A stretch of 64,000 bases of DNA from contig QWDQ01000026.1 of NCBI GenBank assembly GCA_003868215.1, positions 1-64,000 of the forward strand. The letters run 5' to 3'. This document shows, one piece after another, positions 52,444 through 62,913 of this stretch. The notes under the pieces were generated by a model. The model saw nothing but the letters and a program-made list of their open reading frames with translations. It did no database searches and had not been told where the DNA came from. Position numbers and translations under genes: made by a program. The stretch comes from Pseudophaeomoniella oleicola. Its lineage: Eukaryota; Ascomycota; Eurotiomycetes; Phaeomoniellales; Phaeomoniellaceae. Positions within the stretch are counted from its first letter, which is position 1; every line of letters begins with the position of its first letter.

Positions 52444-53819
52444 ATGGCGGCAGAGCTGACAACTACAAAGCTCGTTCCAGACAGTCATCTCTTCCTTGTA
52501 GGACATCGACACTCCCAGGACGAACGTTTTCAATCTAACATCTTACAGGATCAGCCTCTGCTTCGTCTACCCCACGAACTCGCCCGTCGTAACTTCAAAA
52601 CTAGCCAGCGCTATGTTGAGCGCGAGAAGGAATATCTACTCCCGGCGCTGAAGGAAACTGCCAATGCTTCTCTTTCCTCTAGTCATACACCAGACCAAGC
52701 AATTGCTGCCTTAGACGCCATGATCAACAGGATGCAGACTTTCAAACGCAAGCTACAAACTCTGCAGGATGAAGAGCAGACGATACAGTCACATTCTAAA
52801 AAGAGAATACAGCACCTTCAAGAGCTTGATGATATCCCGAGCTTGGCAGATGTGAAGTACGATCAATGGTCCCGCAGAAGATTGGACAGATTATTGGTGG
52901 ATTATCTGCTGCGAAGTGGCCATGGGAAAAGTGCAGAACTACTATCAGAACGAAAGGGAATCAAAGATCTTGTTGATCTGGAGGTATTTGCTCAATGTCA
53001 GAGGATCGCAGACAGTCTCGACAACGGCGAGACAAAGGAAGCGTTGGCATGGTGTGCGGAAAACAAAACTGCGTTGAGGAAACTGGGCGTATGTGCTTCC
53101 CTTCCCTGACATTCATAATCAGAACTGACCAAACTTCGAAGCAAAACGACTTGGAGTTCGAGCTTAGACTTCAACAATATGTCGAGATGCTACGAAAGGG
53201 TTCTAAGAGAGAAGCTCAAATGCATGCACAGAAACACTTCGCCCCCAACTGGGAGATCAACAGAGAAGCAATTACAACAGCAGCGGCCCTTCTAGCGTTT
53301 CCATCAGACACAAATGTTGAGCCCTACAAGGTCAGTAAATCCTGTGCCTGACGAGTTTCCCGCTGACGTTGGCCGTAGAATCTGTACTCGCTCAGTCGGT
53401 GGTCGTACCTGTCACGTCTTTTCACCCAGACCCATCACACGCTTTTAGGCCTCCCGTCTCGCCCACTTCTCCACGTTGCACTATCTGCCGGACTTTCTGC
53501 CTTGAAAACGCCGTCATGCCACTCTTCCTACGCATCATCTTCAGCCAATGCCTCCTCCACGAGTACCAGTGTCTGCCCCATCTGTTCTATTGAACTCAAT
53601 GACTTGGCAGTCCATGTACCGTACGCCCATCATACCAAAAGCTATGTGGAAAGCGACCCGGTAGTGTTGCCGAACGGAAGGATATACGGCCGTGAAAGGT
53701 TGGAAGAGATGCAAAGAAAACTGAGCGTGGCAATGGGCTTAGATGCTGAACTGGTCAAGGATCCCACCACTGGTGAAATATTCTCCTGGTCAGAGGTCAA
53801 GAAAGTGTTCATTACTTAG
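52444..53819 (+). CDS. FYV10: Fyv10/Gid9-type subunit of the GID (CTLH) E3 ubiquitin ligase
   Basis: 407 residues in four exons: 52444-52497, 52549-53088, 53142-53330 and 53379-53819. In yeast Fyv10/Gid9 and Gid2 form the catalytic RING pair of the GID complex, which marks gluconeogenic enzymes for degradation when glucose returns; the human counterpart is MAEA. A helical N-terminal part (1-115) comes first. A LisH motif is at about 124-152 (WSRRRLDRLLVDYLLRSGH), followed by CTLH (about 160-215), a CRA region, and a degenerate RING at about 326-395. The RING keeps CPICSIEL, HVPYAHHTKS and the typical PNGRIYGRERLEEM segment. A Ser-rich spacer (about 307-325) precedes it. Introns 1 and 3 are well defined. 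The acceptor of intron 2 (53141) was chosen by phase to keep QNDLEFELRLQQY in frame and is the least certain point. It is convergent with the next gene, 133 bp away. Confidence 0.93.
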
Positions 53820-53952
53820 GCGATTGTCCAAAACGAATTGATTGATCGAAAAGGGCAGGTTCCCAGGATGGGTTTTGAACGCAGCAGAATGAGGCATGAC
53901 GAAATAACGTATCATCACGATCTATAGACATCTTAGGATATCTTTGTTATAT

Positions 53953-54909
53953 TTATTCCATCACTACTGCAAAATTGTTTCTGTTGCCGCCTCCGACCAT
54001 TTCCTTCTTCTTGAACACGGCCCCTTCGCTCACCTGTGCCTGATCATACACCCACAAAGAATAATACAGCTTTGCCGTGACCTTCCTCTGATGTATGTGA
54101 AACCCGATACTCGACATTATGTCCTCTAGCCGCCCTTCGGTTAGGTACCGTGAATTAGTCACGCATGGAGCTGGAAGCACCAAGAACAACAATGGCAGTG
54201 GTAAGCGCGGGTTTGTCTGTGCTTGCTGACCTTCTGATCCATCGTCTCCGAGGAGAGGCCGGGTGCCGTCGTACAGCTCATCTTTTCTCATGAGGAACTT
54301 CGCACATCGTTTCAGCATCTCGCCTCGGCCCTTGGGATCGGCCACGAAGTTGAGCACCAGGCTCAAGCTGATAATATGGAACCTTTCGGCCCCGGCCGTC
54401 GGCAGTGGTCGCTCCATGAAATCTTGTCGCAGGATCCCCTTCTCCTGGGAATGCAGGTCGATCCTCGTAACTTGGAAATTTGGGGTTTTGGAGATGGCGT
54501 TTGTCGTGCTCAGGGCGCCGATTTCAAGAACACGATAATTTTCGACTCCCGCTTCTACATCGGTGCTATGTGCCTCTTGTTGAGGCCTTTGGAAGATGAT
54601 CGACGATAGCCAGTCCACGAGGACATGACTGGAATCTCCTCCACGAGAAGCAGATTGACCTGTTTTGCTGGCCAGTTGGTACTTTTTGAGATCCTCGGCG
54701 GTGAGTTGACGAGCAATCTCTTCTGCTAAAGCGGTATCACCATCCTGAAGGGCTTTTGCATGTGTTTTCAGGAGATTGTGATGTTTGCGAATCAATGTAC
54801 GCGTAGTTTTAGAAGAAAGACCCGGCGTGGTGGAATGTGATTGGACAAGTGGTGGACGGCCATTCCGAAGAGATCTCAGCTTGGGTTTCTTTGAGGCTTT
54901 TGTGCCCAT
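53953..54909 (-). CDS. BMT2: 25S rRNA adenine-N1 methyltransferase Bmt2
   Basis: 318 residues, single exon, ATG at 54909. Bmt2 is the nucleolar SAM-dependent enzyme that makes m1A in 25S rRNA during large-subunit biogenesis. The lysine/arginine-rich N-terminus (KASKKPKLRSLRNGRPP) suits nucleolar import. Residues 28-80 carry the family-typical helical stretch with SSKTTRTLIRKHHNLLK. The Rossmann core begins with the SAM-binding VLEIGAL (127-133), then RIDL (149-152) and SLSLVLNFV (181-189), which matches the LVxNFV motif of this family. The C-terminal half contains FLVLPAPCVTNSRYL, also expected. The length is in the normal range. Its start is 328 bp from the divergent ribosomal protein gene uL23, so both ribosome-related genes may share one promoter region. 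Confidence 0.93.
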   Translation of the reverse strand: MGTKASKKPKLRSLRNGRPPLVQSHSTTPGLSSKTTRTLIRKHHNLLKTHAKALQDGDTALAEEIARQLTAEDLKKYQLASKTGQSASRGGDSSHVLVDWLSSIIFQRPQQEAHSTDVEAGVENYRVLEIGALSTTNAISKTPNFQVTRIDLHSQEKGILRQDFMERPLPTAGAERFHIISLSLVLNFVADPKGRGEMLKRCAKFLMRKDELYDGTRPLLGDDGSEGQQAQTNPRLPLPLLFLVLPAPCVTNSRYLTEGRLEDIMSSIGFHIHQRKVTAKLYYSLWVYDQAQVSEGAVFKKKEMVGGGNRNNFAVVME

Positions 54910-55237
54910 TCTGGGGGATTGCGTATTGGGTTAGATGACATTCTCTAGTTTACATATGACTGCAACATCAACTGGTCACATATCGTTCTTAGGGAAGGCA
55001 TCAAGACCTTGGATGCAAAACATCGAGACCGTCATGCCAAGGCTTTGAGGATTGACGAATTGGGAGGCTCCTCCTTCCGATGGAAAAATGCCAAGGCCCT
55101 AATTTTCTCCCACAATAGATTCGCAGCTTACCCGCACACGAGAGAACATCAAATTTCGAGATTCGAAAAGAGAACATCAACGACAACACCCAGTCTCTCA
55201 ACAATCCTCCGAGTCGCCATATACTTCGACATCAGCA
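54910..55237. promoter_or_regulatory. divergent promoter region of BMT2 and uL23
   Basis: 328 bp separating two ribosome-related genes read in opposite directions. The last 60 bp before the uL23 ATG are A/C-rich with few G (a typical fungal leader). No specific operator could be identified. Confidence 0.45.
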
Positions 55238-56084
55238 ATGGCACCAAAGGCTGATCAAAAGAAAGGTACGACAGTCTCCCTCACGATAGCTATGAGATTG
55301 GTTTGGGTTGTCCTTTGGGGGGAATTCGCAGAGCGGGAAATTTCTGAGATGCCGTTGGGAGTAGAGAAAATTACGACGGTGTGATGGTGGAAAGGAATTG
55401 CTCGCTCTGTGAATTTACTAGATACAACCTGTTCTTTTCTCACTGAGTTGCCAAATGACCGAAACGCTGACTGGATGTTGAAATTACAGGCGCAAAGCCG
55501 ACCAAGGCTGGTGCGAAGGCCAACAATGCCGCAAAGGCGACTCTCCGTGGTGTACGAAAGAACCCAGTCCTTTTCGTCGCAAGGTCACGCATACTCATTC
55601 TTTTTGCAGGTCAACACCCAGAAGGTCCGCAAGGTCCGCACATCAACCACATTCCATCTCCCAAAGACCCTACAGCTCTCCCGATCTCCAAAATACCCAC
55701 GCAAGTCAATCCCACACGAGCCACGTCTCGACCACCACAAGGTCATCGTTCACCCATTGAACACCGAGAGCGCCATGAAGAAGATTGAGGAGCAGAACAC
55801 TCTGGTTTTCATTGTCGATGTTAAGGCGAACAAGAGACAGATCAAGGAGGCCTTGAAGAAGCTGTACGATGTTGATACCGTCAAGATCAACACTTTGATC
55901 AGGTATGTCTCTACTGGGTCTTTCCCTGCCTGTCGCATACCAGCCAGCGGACACTTGCTAGTTTTGGGGACATTTGCTAATCTAACCTCTCTCCAGACCA
56001 GATGGTTCAAAGAAGGCATACGCAAGATTAACGCCAGATGTCGACGCTCTTGACATTGCTGCATCGAAGCTCTCAATTGTGTAA
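55238..56084 (+). CDS. RPL25: 60S ribosomal protein uL23 (L25/L23a)
   Basis: 156 residues in four exons: 55238-55265, 55490-55551, 55610-55902 and 55997-56084. uL23 sits beside the peptide exit tunnel of the large subunit, binds domain III of 25S rRNA, and docks SRP and the nascent-chain complex. The basic, Ala/Lys-rich N-terminal tail ([30 protein letters not shown]) leads into [20 protein letters not shown]. The globular domain follows: [83 protein letters not shown]. The length and C-terminus match the family exactly. The first intron (224 bp) is the longest in the window, near the start codon, as is usual for fungal ribosomal protein genes. All junctions are GT-AG and in phase. Confidence 0.97.
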
Positions 56085-57134
56085 ATGGTGAAACGGTCAT
56101 TTCGGTGGTGGTGATGGTGCATCCAGGGGTTTACAGGAGGTGGCTGAGTGGACGAGCGTGTGATGATGAACGCTGGGAAATCATCCATTTGCGAAAAAGA
56201 AATCACGGTTATCTTTAGAACAACTGGGTTACAAAACAAACACCTTTTGGTTTTCGCAATGGTGCTATTGCTGCTACTGCTGGGGCTTTGATGAGACAAA
56301 GACTACCAAAAAAGAAACTTCTCAAAAAGAAACAACCGCGAGATCTCTATGTCCATGCTTTCTCTGCCGTGTCTCTTACGTTCCGTGTGATGACAAGTGT
56401 GCTGACACCGACCAACCCACGAACCAGACAGACCTGATTGCACATATCCCTACACCTTTAATCCTAACTTTGCTTGCTCACACCCTCACACTGCGGGAAT
56501 AGAAATGCACGAGCTTTCTATGTAATATGCCTATATAGATTATGATGGGAAAACTCGTTCTCTGTTCTGGGTCTACGCCTTGCCTTGGAAAGGTAGACAG
56601 GTGTGAAGATGGGAGTTTATTTTATTATTGATCGTAGTAGTAAAAGCAGTAGTATATCATACATCTTTACAGTTGTCTCCAAAAGGAGAGAGGTAGTGTG
56701 GTCGTTGGGTTGACCTTTTGAACTGAATATGAACGGGATGTGAAGATGCGTCTTCATCATTTGATCCAGGGGGTGTTTTTTTTGTGTGTGTCTGTTATAG
56801 TAATACATGTCCTCTTGCCTTGTGCTGTTGGTAAAAGATGATCAAGGTGGAGGCTGAAAGATATTTTGACAGTTATCGTGAAGGGCGCTATTCATACGCC
56901 TCGCACACAAGGCTTCGCCCGCCTCTCGACATTGAGCTGGGCAAGAGTATGTGATCACATACTGCTTCTCGCATCCGTCCAATGCAGCTCTTCATCTCCT
57001 GAACCTCTCCTCTCTCGGCCGCCTTCTTCCAGGCCGGATTATAGGATTCGCTCCTCGTTTTCACTTCATGCTTGCCACGAACTGCCATCCGACCGACTCT
57101 TGCTGGCACCTACACTCATGCGCCTGGCAATTCC
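56085..57134. other. 3' regions of convergent uL23 and TIM8 genes
   Basis: 1.05 kb between two convergent genes. No coding sequence is supported; two frames of about 100 codons near 56866 and 56982 overlap on opposite strands. There is a T/G-rich stretch at 56760-56800 with a run of eight T. Confidence 0.5.
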
Positions 57135-57520
57135 TTACTGCGAGGATCTCAATTTGTCCAAATGCGACAGAACAGCATAACTAGTATCCATGAATCTGTC
57201 GACGCAATTCCTCGTACATGATTCCTCGGTGCTGCTCAGCTTATTGCCACTGACTCTGTTGTTTGCTGCGCACTTCTTCCAACATAAGTCCGTCATATCG
57301 TGAATCGCTGTTGGGTAGAGAAGGTTAGCTTGAAGGTGTCCGGCTGAAAGAGTTCCAAGGTTTTGACAGGGTATTAAGGGGAATGGAACATACCGGACTG
57401 GATCTGAGCTTTCTGTGATTCATTTTGAACCATCTGGGCGATCTCACGTTGGTCTGCTGGGCTCATTTTGGCGAAGGCATCTTGTAGGTTTGCACCTGTG
57501 AGGCCTGCTGAGTCGTCCAT
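57135..57520 (-). CDS. TIM8: mitochondrial intermembrane-space chaperone Tim8
   Basis: 99 residues in two exons: 57520-57394 and 57307-57135. Tim8 forms a hexamer with Tim13 that escorts hydrophobic inner-membrane proteins across the intermembrane space; its cysteines are oxidised by Mia40. The twin CX3C motif is C51-WKK-C55 and C73-TRN-C77. The stretch GNKLSSTEESCTRNCVDRFMDTS is diagnostic of Tim8 and not Tim13, Tim9 or Tim10. The start was placed at the ATG at 57520 (MDDSAGLTGANL). The same frame runs further upstream but the extension is not family-like. The intron (57308-57393) has a GTATGT donor and an ACAG acceptor; without splicing the second half, with all four cysteines, is lost. The length is slightly above yeast Tim8 (87). 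It is divergent from BUD31, with 387 bp between the start codons. Confidence 0.95.
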
Positions 57521-57907
57521 CTTGTTCTGAGGTATAATCTCCGGGTGGATATTGGAAGAAGCTGGATATCTGAGAATTTCCAAATGCTCTGGACTGGTAG
57601 CACTGAAGAGACGGCTATGTTTCTCTGCTCTTAGATCAAATAGGCATGTCACTTGCACCTATAGCTATGTAAGAGGTCGGAGCTTGAACTTTTGCCTCAA
57701 ACTGAAAGGCGGTCAATCTATGAGGTAGGAATTATGACGGCAGAATTTTCGCCGCGGAATAGTGATGAGAGCCACTTCGACCTTTAGAACGTCGCGACCC
57801 AAACATATTCTCTGCAGCCTTCCTCTCTTTACTTCTCAGAAAGTCCTCACTTCGTATTCTGCTTATGACTCGGAATTAATTCAAACACTCGACTTCATAC
57901 ATTCGCG
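57521..57907. promoter_or_regulatory. divergent promoter region of TIM8 and BUD31
   Basis: 387 bp between two divergent housekeeping genes. No TATA box or specific site stands out. Part of the TIM8 side is open in frame but is taken as 5' UTR. Confidence 0.45.
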
Positions 57908-58512
57908 ATGCCTCCCATACGTTCAGCACGAAACAAGAAACCCCCGCCAGAGGGGTTCGAAGATATTGAAGATACACTTCTAGAATTCAGTAATAAGATG
58001 AAAGATGCCGAAAACTCCAGTCATGAAGGGAAGAAGAAACATGAGGTCCTCTGGCCTATCTTTCAGATCAGTCATGCTCGTAAGTACATCCACAACTTTT
58101 CTTGCTTGCGGTTATACAGTGGACATCTGGTAGGCCTCATGGTTGAGCTATTCAGCCTTTGATGGTACCCGTCGTCGTGACTAGTTCTGCCCACTTTCTA
58201 GCTTTTCACTTGTTTCTAACAGCTGTGACAGGATCTCGCTACATCTATGACCTCTATTACACGCGCGATCCACCCGCCATCTCCAAACAACTCTACGACT
58301 GGCTTCTCAAGAACGGCTACGCTGATCCAAACCTGATCGCAAAATGGAAGAAACAAGGCTATGAGAAGTTATGCTGCTTGAGATGCATTCAAACCAAAGA
58401 AACAAACTTCCAGAGTACTTGTATTTGTCGAGTACCAAAAGCGAACATGAAGGACGGGGAAGGTATTGAATGTGTCAATTGTGGATGCAGAGGGTGTGCC
58501 AGCAGCGACTAA
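57908..58512 (+). CDS. BUD31: pre-mRNA splicing factor Bud31 (G10 family)
   Basis: 150 residues in two exons: 57908-58079 and 58232-58512. Bud31 is a core member of the activated spliceosome (NineTeen-related/Bact complex) and binds zinc ions through its C-terminal cysteines. The sequence follows the family throughout: an N-terminal [24 protein letters not shown], then [62 protein letters not shown]. It ends with a Cys-rich tail that has nine cysteines plus the final GCASSD. The usual length is 144-157. The 152-bp intron has donor GTAAGT and acceptor GACAG; an alternative AG eight bases upstream would break the frame. It is a very conserved gene with no oddities. Confidence 0.97.
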
Positions 58513-59857
58513 ACGCCTTATGATTCTCTGATTACAGTAGAAAGAACGCTTGGAAGGCGAAGTCGAGCGAAAGAGCTGAACCGAAGTCGCGTACGACATG
58601 CTTTCAAATCTGAAAAACATCATCAGCCTCAGTAGCAAGCGTTGACTCTCTCCGATAATTTCAAACACGGTGGCTTTGGAGCAAACTGCTGATACGGACG
58701 TTGCAGCGCATTATCTGTCGAACGCTTTACCAGTCGTATCTTTCCACTATGCCACCAACTATTGGCACAAGCTCCGGGTACACTTGGTTTATGTCGCAGA
58801 GTAAATCCACCATCATCATCCTGTCAACACTCCAGTGCTGCAACAGCCTAATCTGCTGCTGCCTTAGCGTACTCATACTGCAATAGGCCAATGTCATCAA
58901 TGCAACTGGAAGCCCGTGCTATGAAGACTCACTGGTGCAGCGTGGTCCGGACGTCATTGCTCCTGTGCTTGAAAAACACAGACTTATCGACGTCAGCCTT
59001 GCTATGCCCATCTATTCCAGGCAATAAATGGCTATTTTCCCAAGGGGACGTATCTTCGACAAACATCTCCAAACGGAGTTTCGATTCCCTTGGAAGTCAC
59101 AAGCATGCTTCCTTCCTCGCACCACGAACCGGTTTAGATCAGATCCGACAACTGGAGGAACATGAAATTAGGGTTCAATACCAACACAATTATTTTCACC
59201 ACTCCAGTACCATTTCCTCCGTCCCCCTCACATACTTGGACCCGGATAGTCAGATGCAGAGGCAGATCCATCCATCATATATAATCAACCCACCGGACCT
59301 CTCCCCTCCTCAACAGGAACTGCATGAAGACCACAACAATTGTCCAAAGCCAGAGAGGGCCACAGAACCACTCTACTCGACAGTAGACAGCCTAGATAGG
59401 GATCATGTGGAGAAGTTAACACCTTCCTCTATCCATGAAAGAACGACATGTACTCATGCATGCATGCATCCACAATGTTCTAGAGGATCTAGATAGTAGT
59501 GACCCCAGTCGGAGGATAAGAGTGTGGTGTATATCTATCTACGAATTTATATATCTATATCCTCGAGGGGGTCTCACCTTAGGAATACACACACATACAC
59601 ACACAAATATATACCCAAATTTCCTCTTTTTCGCAACGTCCAGGACGTAAAACATGCATATGTACCGTACATACACCATCAGCTGTTTCAATTTCAATCA
59701 GATCACAACAACAAAGACATTCATTCATTCCCCCTTTTCCCGCCTCGGAACGAACTTGTTTTTGGAAAAAGTATGTAATAACAGGTAATTAAGTCAACCT
59801 TGCAAGAATTCAGAACACTGTACTGTATGTGATTACTGCACCGCGCATACCAAACAA

Positions 59858-59942
59858 CCCCGCCCCCCCCGAACACCACAAAAGATAAATACTCCAAGAC
59901 AAGAAAAAGGGGAAAGGGGAAAGGGGGGGGAGGGGGGGGAGG
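59858..59942. repeat. C tract followed by GGGGAAA / poly-G tract
   Basis: Eight or nine C in a row at about 59861-59870. Then comes an A/G-only stretch with GGGGAAAGGGGAAAGGGGGGGG and AGGGGGGGGA at 59909-59942. The plus strand has enough G-runs to form a four-stranded structure. Confidence 0.75.
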
Positions 59943-59987
59943 TACCTAGATACTTAGCCAAGTCAAGACGAATTGCGCACCAATTTT

Positions 59988-60155
59988 GATTGATTGATTG
60001 ATTGTTTTGTTTGTTTCTTCTTAATACATAAATTCTTTTCTCTTCTTCTATGGAGATTTGACTTTACTCTGGATAGTAAGGTAATAGATAATACATACAT
60101 ACATGCATACAGACGTACAGACGTACATTGATTGATTGATTGATTGGTTGATTGA
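59988..60155. repeat. GATT microsatellites, two arrays
   Basis: ATTGATTGATTGATTG at 59988-60004 and a longer array with GGTTGATTGACTGG variants at 60127-60155. Between them lie short ACAT and ACGTACAG repeats. Length-variable simple sequence. Confidence 0.8.
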
Positions 60156-60391
60156 CTGGTTTTGGTCGGTTCTTGATCGGTTCTTGATAAGAGTATGCTG
60201 TGACATGACATGACGTGGCATGGCATCGCATCACAACGGATGGATAGAATGAAAGGGTGAAAGCCTTCGTGAAGGAAAGCCCCCTCTATAAATTTGGGTA
60301 GGTGGCTGGCTAGGTACCAGGACAAAAATGTTTGAATCTCTGGTACATGTTTTCCTTCTCAGGATAAATCTCTGCCCGCCCTCCTTTATTC

Positions 60392-61721
60392 TTACTGTTT
60401 CAGGCTATCCCTCATGCTCTGACTGCTGGCACTCATCGGCTGAGCGTTTGTCGTTGGCAGAATACCAACCTTTGGCTTCGAGTTTTGTCGCATCTTAGCC
60501 AGTGTGTAGACCAGTCCACTAACAAACCCGACGAAGATAGCACTGACTTTCGGAACTGTAACTTGCTCGTCGAAGAAGATCAACCCGGAAATAGCAATTG
60601 GAAGTTTGTTTAGAGCACCGACCATTGAATACGTTGTTGAAGATGTGACGCGAACGCACCAGGCGGATGTGTAGGAGATGAAGACTGTCGACAAACCGGA
60701 GATAACCATGGTCAAGAGCATGGCGTGGCGAGTTTCCAGAGGGAAGTTTCTGAGAACATTGGCGGATGACCAATCTTCGAACACTAGGGAACAGACGATA
60801 AGAATTGGAATCGTGAGAAGGTTATTATAGAACATTGCTGTAGGAAATTTCATTAGCAGTGCACCGGTTTCAATAGAAAAGGAGTAGACGTACTGTCAAA
60901 ATCCTTGAAGTTGGTGAGCTTGATACGCTTACGCATACCCAAGACGTAGGAAGAGGTGCAGAAACAATTGATCAACATCCAGATGTATCCGGCATTCAAT
61001 GTAGAGATTTCCTGGGCTGCGGCAGCACTTCCTCCATGCGCTTCCAAAGCGTGTCTGATATCTGCCCATGCCGCGATGACGGAACTGAGCACCATCAATC
61101 CGAAAGACATTAGGGCCATTGAGGTAACCGAACCACCGAACCATAGAACTTCACCGTAGGCGATGAGAATGATTGTCAGATTCTTGAAAATGGTGTAAAC
61201 AGGGATCGATAGATAGGCAATAGCCTTGGAGCCGGTATATATCATCCCAATGAGGAGGAGCGAGATAGGAAACCCTTAAAATAAGTCAGCGACCTCTGCT
61301 TTCCACAGCACATCTGTTTCCCCAAATCTGGCTTACATTTCTTTGCTTCATCCTTGTTGAAGTCTCGGTAGGTGATCAGACCTGATCGCTTGCAGGTCTC
61401 AATGGCTATAATACAAACAATAGACTGGCGCCTGGTCAGCAATCTTCTTCAGTCTCGTCACGGCGCGGCAACTCTTACCTGTACAGCCAAAAGTAAGAAG
61501 TTCAAATTATATCCGTCGTTCGACAAGACATACTTGTTCGTCACTGTCATCAAAATTGACGATGCGCAGTAACTGAGGACGGGTAACGAAGGGTGGTTCG
61601 CAAATGATGATACGGCAGCAGGAGAAGTATATCTTGCGGGTGACGGTTGACGCTCGAACGTTTTCTGACCTTTATCACCCAACTCCATCTCAAAGTCATC
61701 TTTTCTCTTGCTGTCCGACAT
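60392..61721 (-). CDS. VRG4: Golgi GDP-mannose transporter (Vrg4/GMT type)
   Basis: 385 residues in four exons: 61721-61479, 61424-61337, 61274-60894 and 60837-60392. It exchanges cytosolic GDP-mannose for GMP across the Golgi membrane and so feeds mannosylation of proteins, mannans and sphingolipids. The hydrophilic N-terminus (about 45 residues) is cytosolic. About ten hydrophobic segments follow, from [21 protein letters not shown] onward. Both nucleotide-binding motifs known from Vrg4 are intact: FYNN at 240-243 and GALNK at 311-315. The C-terminus ends SMRDSLKQ after a basic segment. All three introns (54, 62 and 56 bp) are GT-AG and restore phase. The first acceptor was placed at CGCCAG to give [15 protein letters not shown]. 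The gene symbol is that of the yeast orthologue; in Aspergillus the same protein is called GmtA. Confidence 0.95.
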
Positions 61722-62913
61722 CTTGTCCTGTTGGTATCTCTAGAGAGTTGAGTGTTGCGACGGAAGATGCCTCCCTGTTCCTTAATAACTCTGGCAGGAG
61801 TTCGAGTGTCTCAGCTTCAGGAGATCAAATGTGCGCCCTCTATGAAGTTGTGGTAAGGAATGCGACCACCGTCACGAAGCACCAAGCAAAACCCGAGTCG
61901 AATAGGAAGACAATGAAGAATAGTTGTGAAGAAAGGGAAATATCTGGATAATTGAGCAACGTGTACGAAAGTCGGGACAACTATCTCGGAGGTCAAAGGT
62001 AGGTATGTACGCTATCAGGGTGGAAATACGAGTAAGGGCGGAAAAGGATCACCATAAAGTGAACAGTTCGATACAGTAAGGGTAAGTAAATAAAGCGTAA
62101 GGTAACGTTAACCTTTCACACACCAATTGACCTCTTTCTTTGAAATTTAGTTACGAGGCCCTCCGCAGCAAACAAAACCCCTTCTTTCGATTCATCACCA
62201 AAAGATCCTCCATGCTCCGTATTGTACTCTATTTACAGGGTCCCAATTCCAAACTTACAGTGGAAGAGGATTAGCGGCAGTTGTTTAAGATGAGGTCCCT
62301 AACGATCTCGGGTTTAGGTGCATGCTGACTGATTAAATGATTGATTATCATCTGCATATACGGTAAACTTCTTGTACAGTACAATACAAAAGATGAAGAG
62401 ATCGATCTATACTCGACGCGGTGACAATTATGATCCATGATCCTCGATCCTCAATGTTAATGTCGACACTACTACGTAGTAAATCAGGACTGTCTTCATA
62501 GGTCCGCATAATCTTCCTGCGACATCAATTCTGCGACCTGTCATGTTTCTGCGTCCAGATCAATATGTGCAACCACACACTCTCCCTTGCTTGGAGACAT
62601 GACAGCCCACATTGCGAAAGGACACAAATTTGCCCCCTTGAAAGCACGGTATCAGTACTATTTGGGAGGATCTCGATAACCAGCATTCCTTACGCCGGTC
62701 GAGTCATTGGTACGCGTGCTTCCTTGACTTGGCTTCCTCTTCAGCGTCCACTGTCCGGTCCAATAGGAACCCCTCTCAAGGCCCGCCGGGTGTAGACATA
62801 AACTGTTGGAGTTCCCGAGCCTGCTTGCTCTGCACTCAATAAAGAATCTGCAACGCGAAGCAGCGGTCATGCCGAGATGAGATCGCAGTCAAGCTCTAGA
62901 CCTCATGTAGCTT
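61722..62913. other. intergenic: promoter of the transporter and 3' side of the Plp1-like gene
   Basis: 1.2 kb with no supported gene. The fourth perfect TACTACGTAGTA is at 62470-62481. An open stretch at 62565-62795 overlaps an opposite-strand frame and has no family resemblance. Confidence 0.5.
62470..62481. repeat. palindrome TACTACGTAGTA, copy 4
   Basis: Perfect 12-bp palindrome identical to the copies at 5446, 40454 and 46185. It lies about 750 bp upstream of the GDP-mannose transporter start. Confidence 0.8.

Larger units (their letters stand above)
58513..60391. other. long convergent intergenic region with simple repeats
   Basis: 1.9 kb between the ends of BUD31 and the GDP-mannose transporter gene. 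A 201-codon frame at 58891-59496 starts with ATG but has no recognisable domain, is low in helix-type composition and is His/Gln/Ser-rich; I treat it as chance. The second half holds several microsatellites: CA-rich at about 59589-59612, a C tract and an A/G tract around 59858-59942, and GATT repeats at 59988-60004 and 60127-60155. Confidence 0.5.

Noticed and set aside
58891-59496. 201-codon ATG-started frame between BUD31 and the transporter gene
   Set aside because: It has no family resemblance or domain-like segments, its composition follows the local DNA, and it runs into microsatellites. Transcript data could change this.
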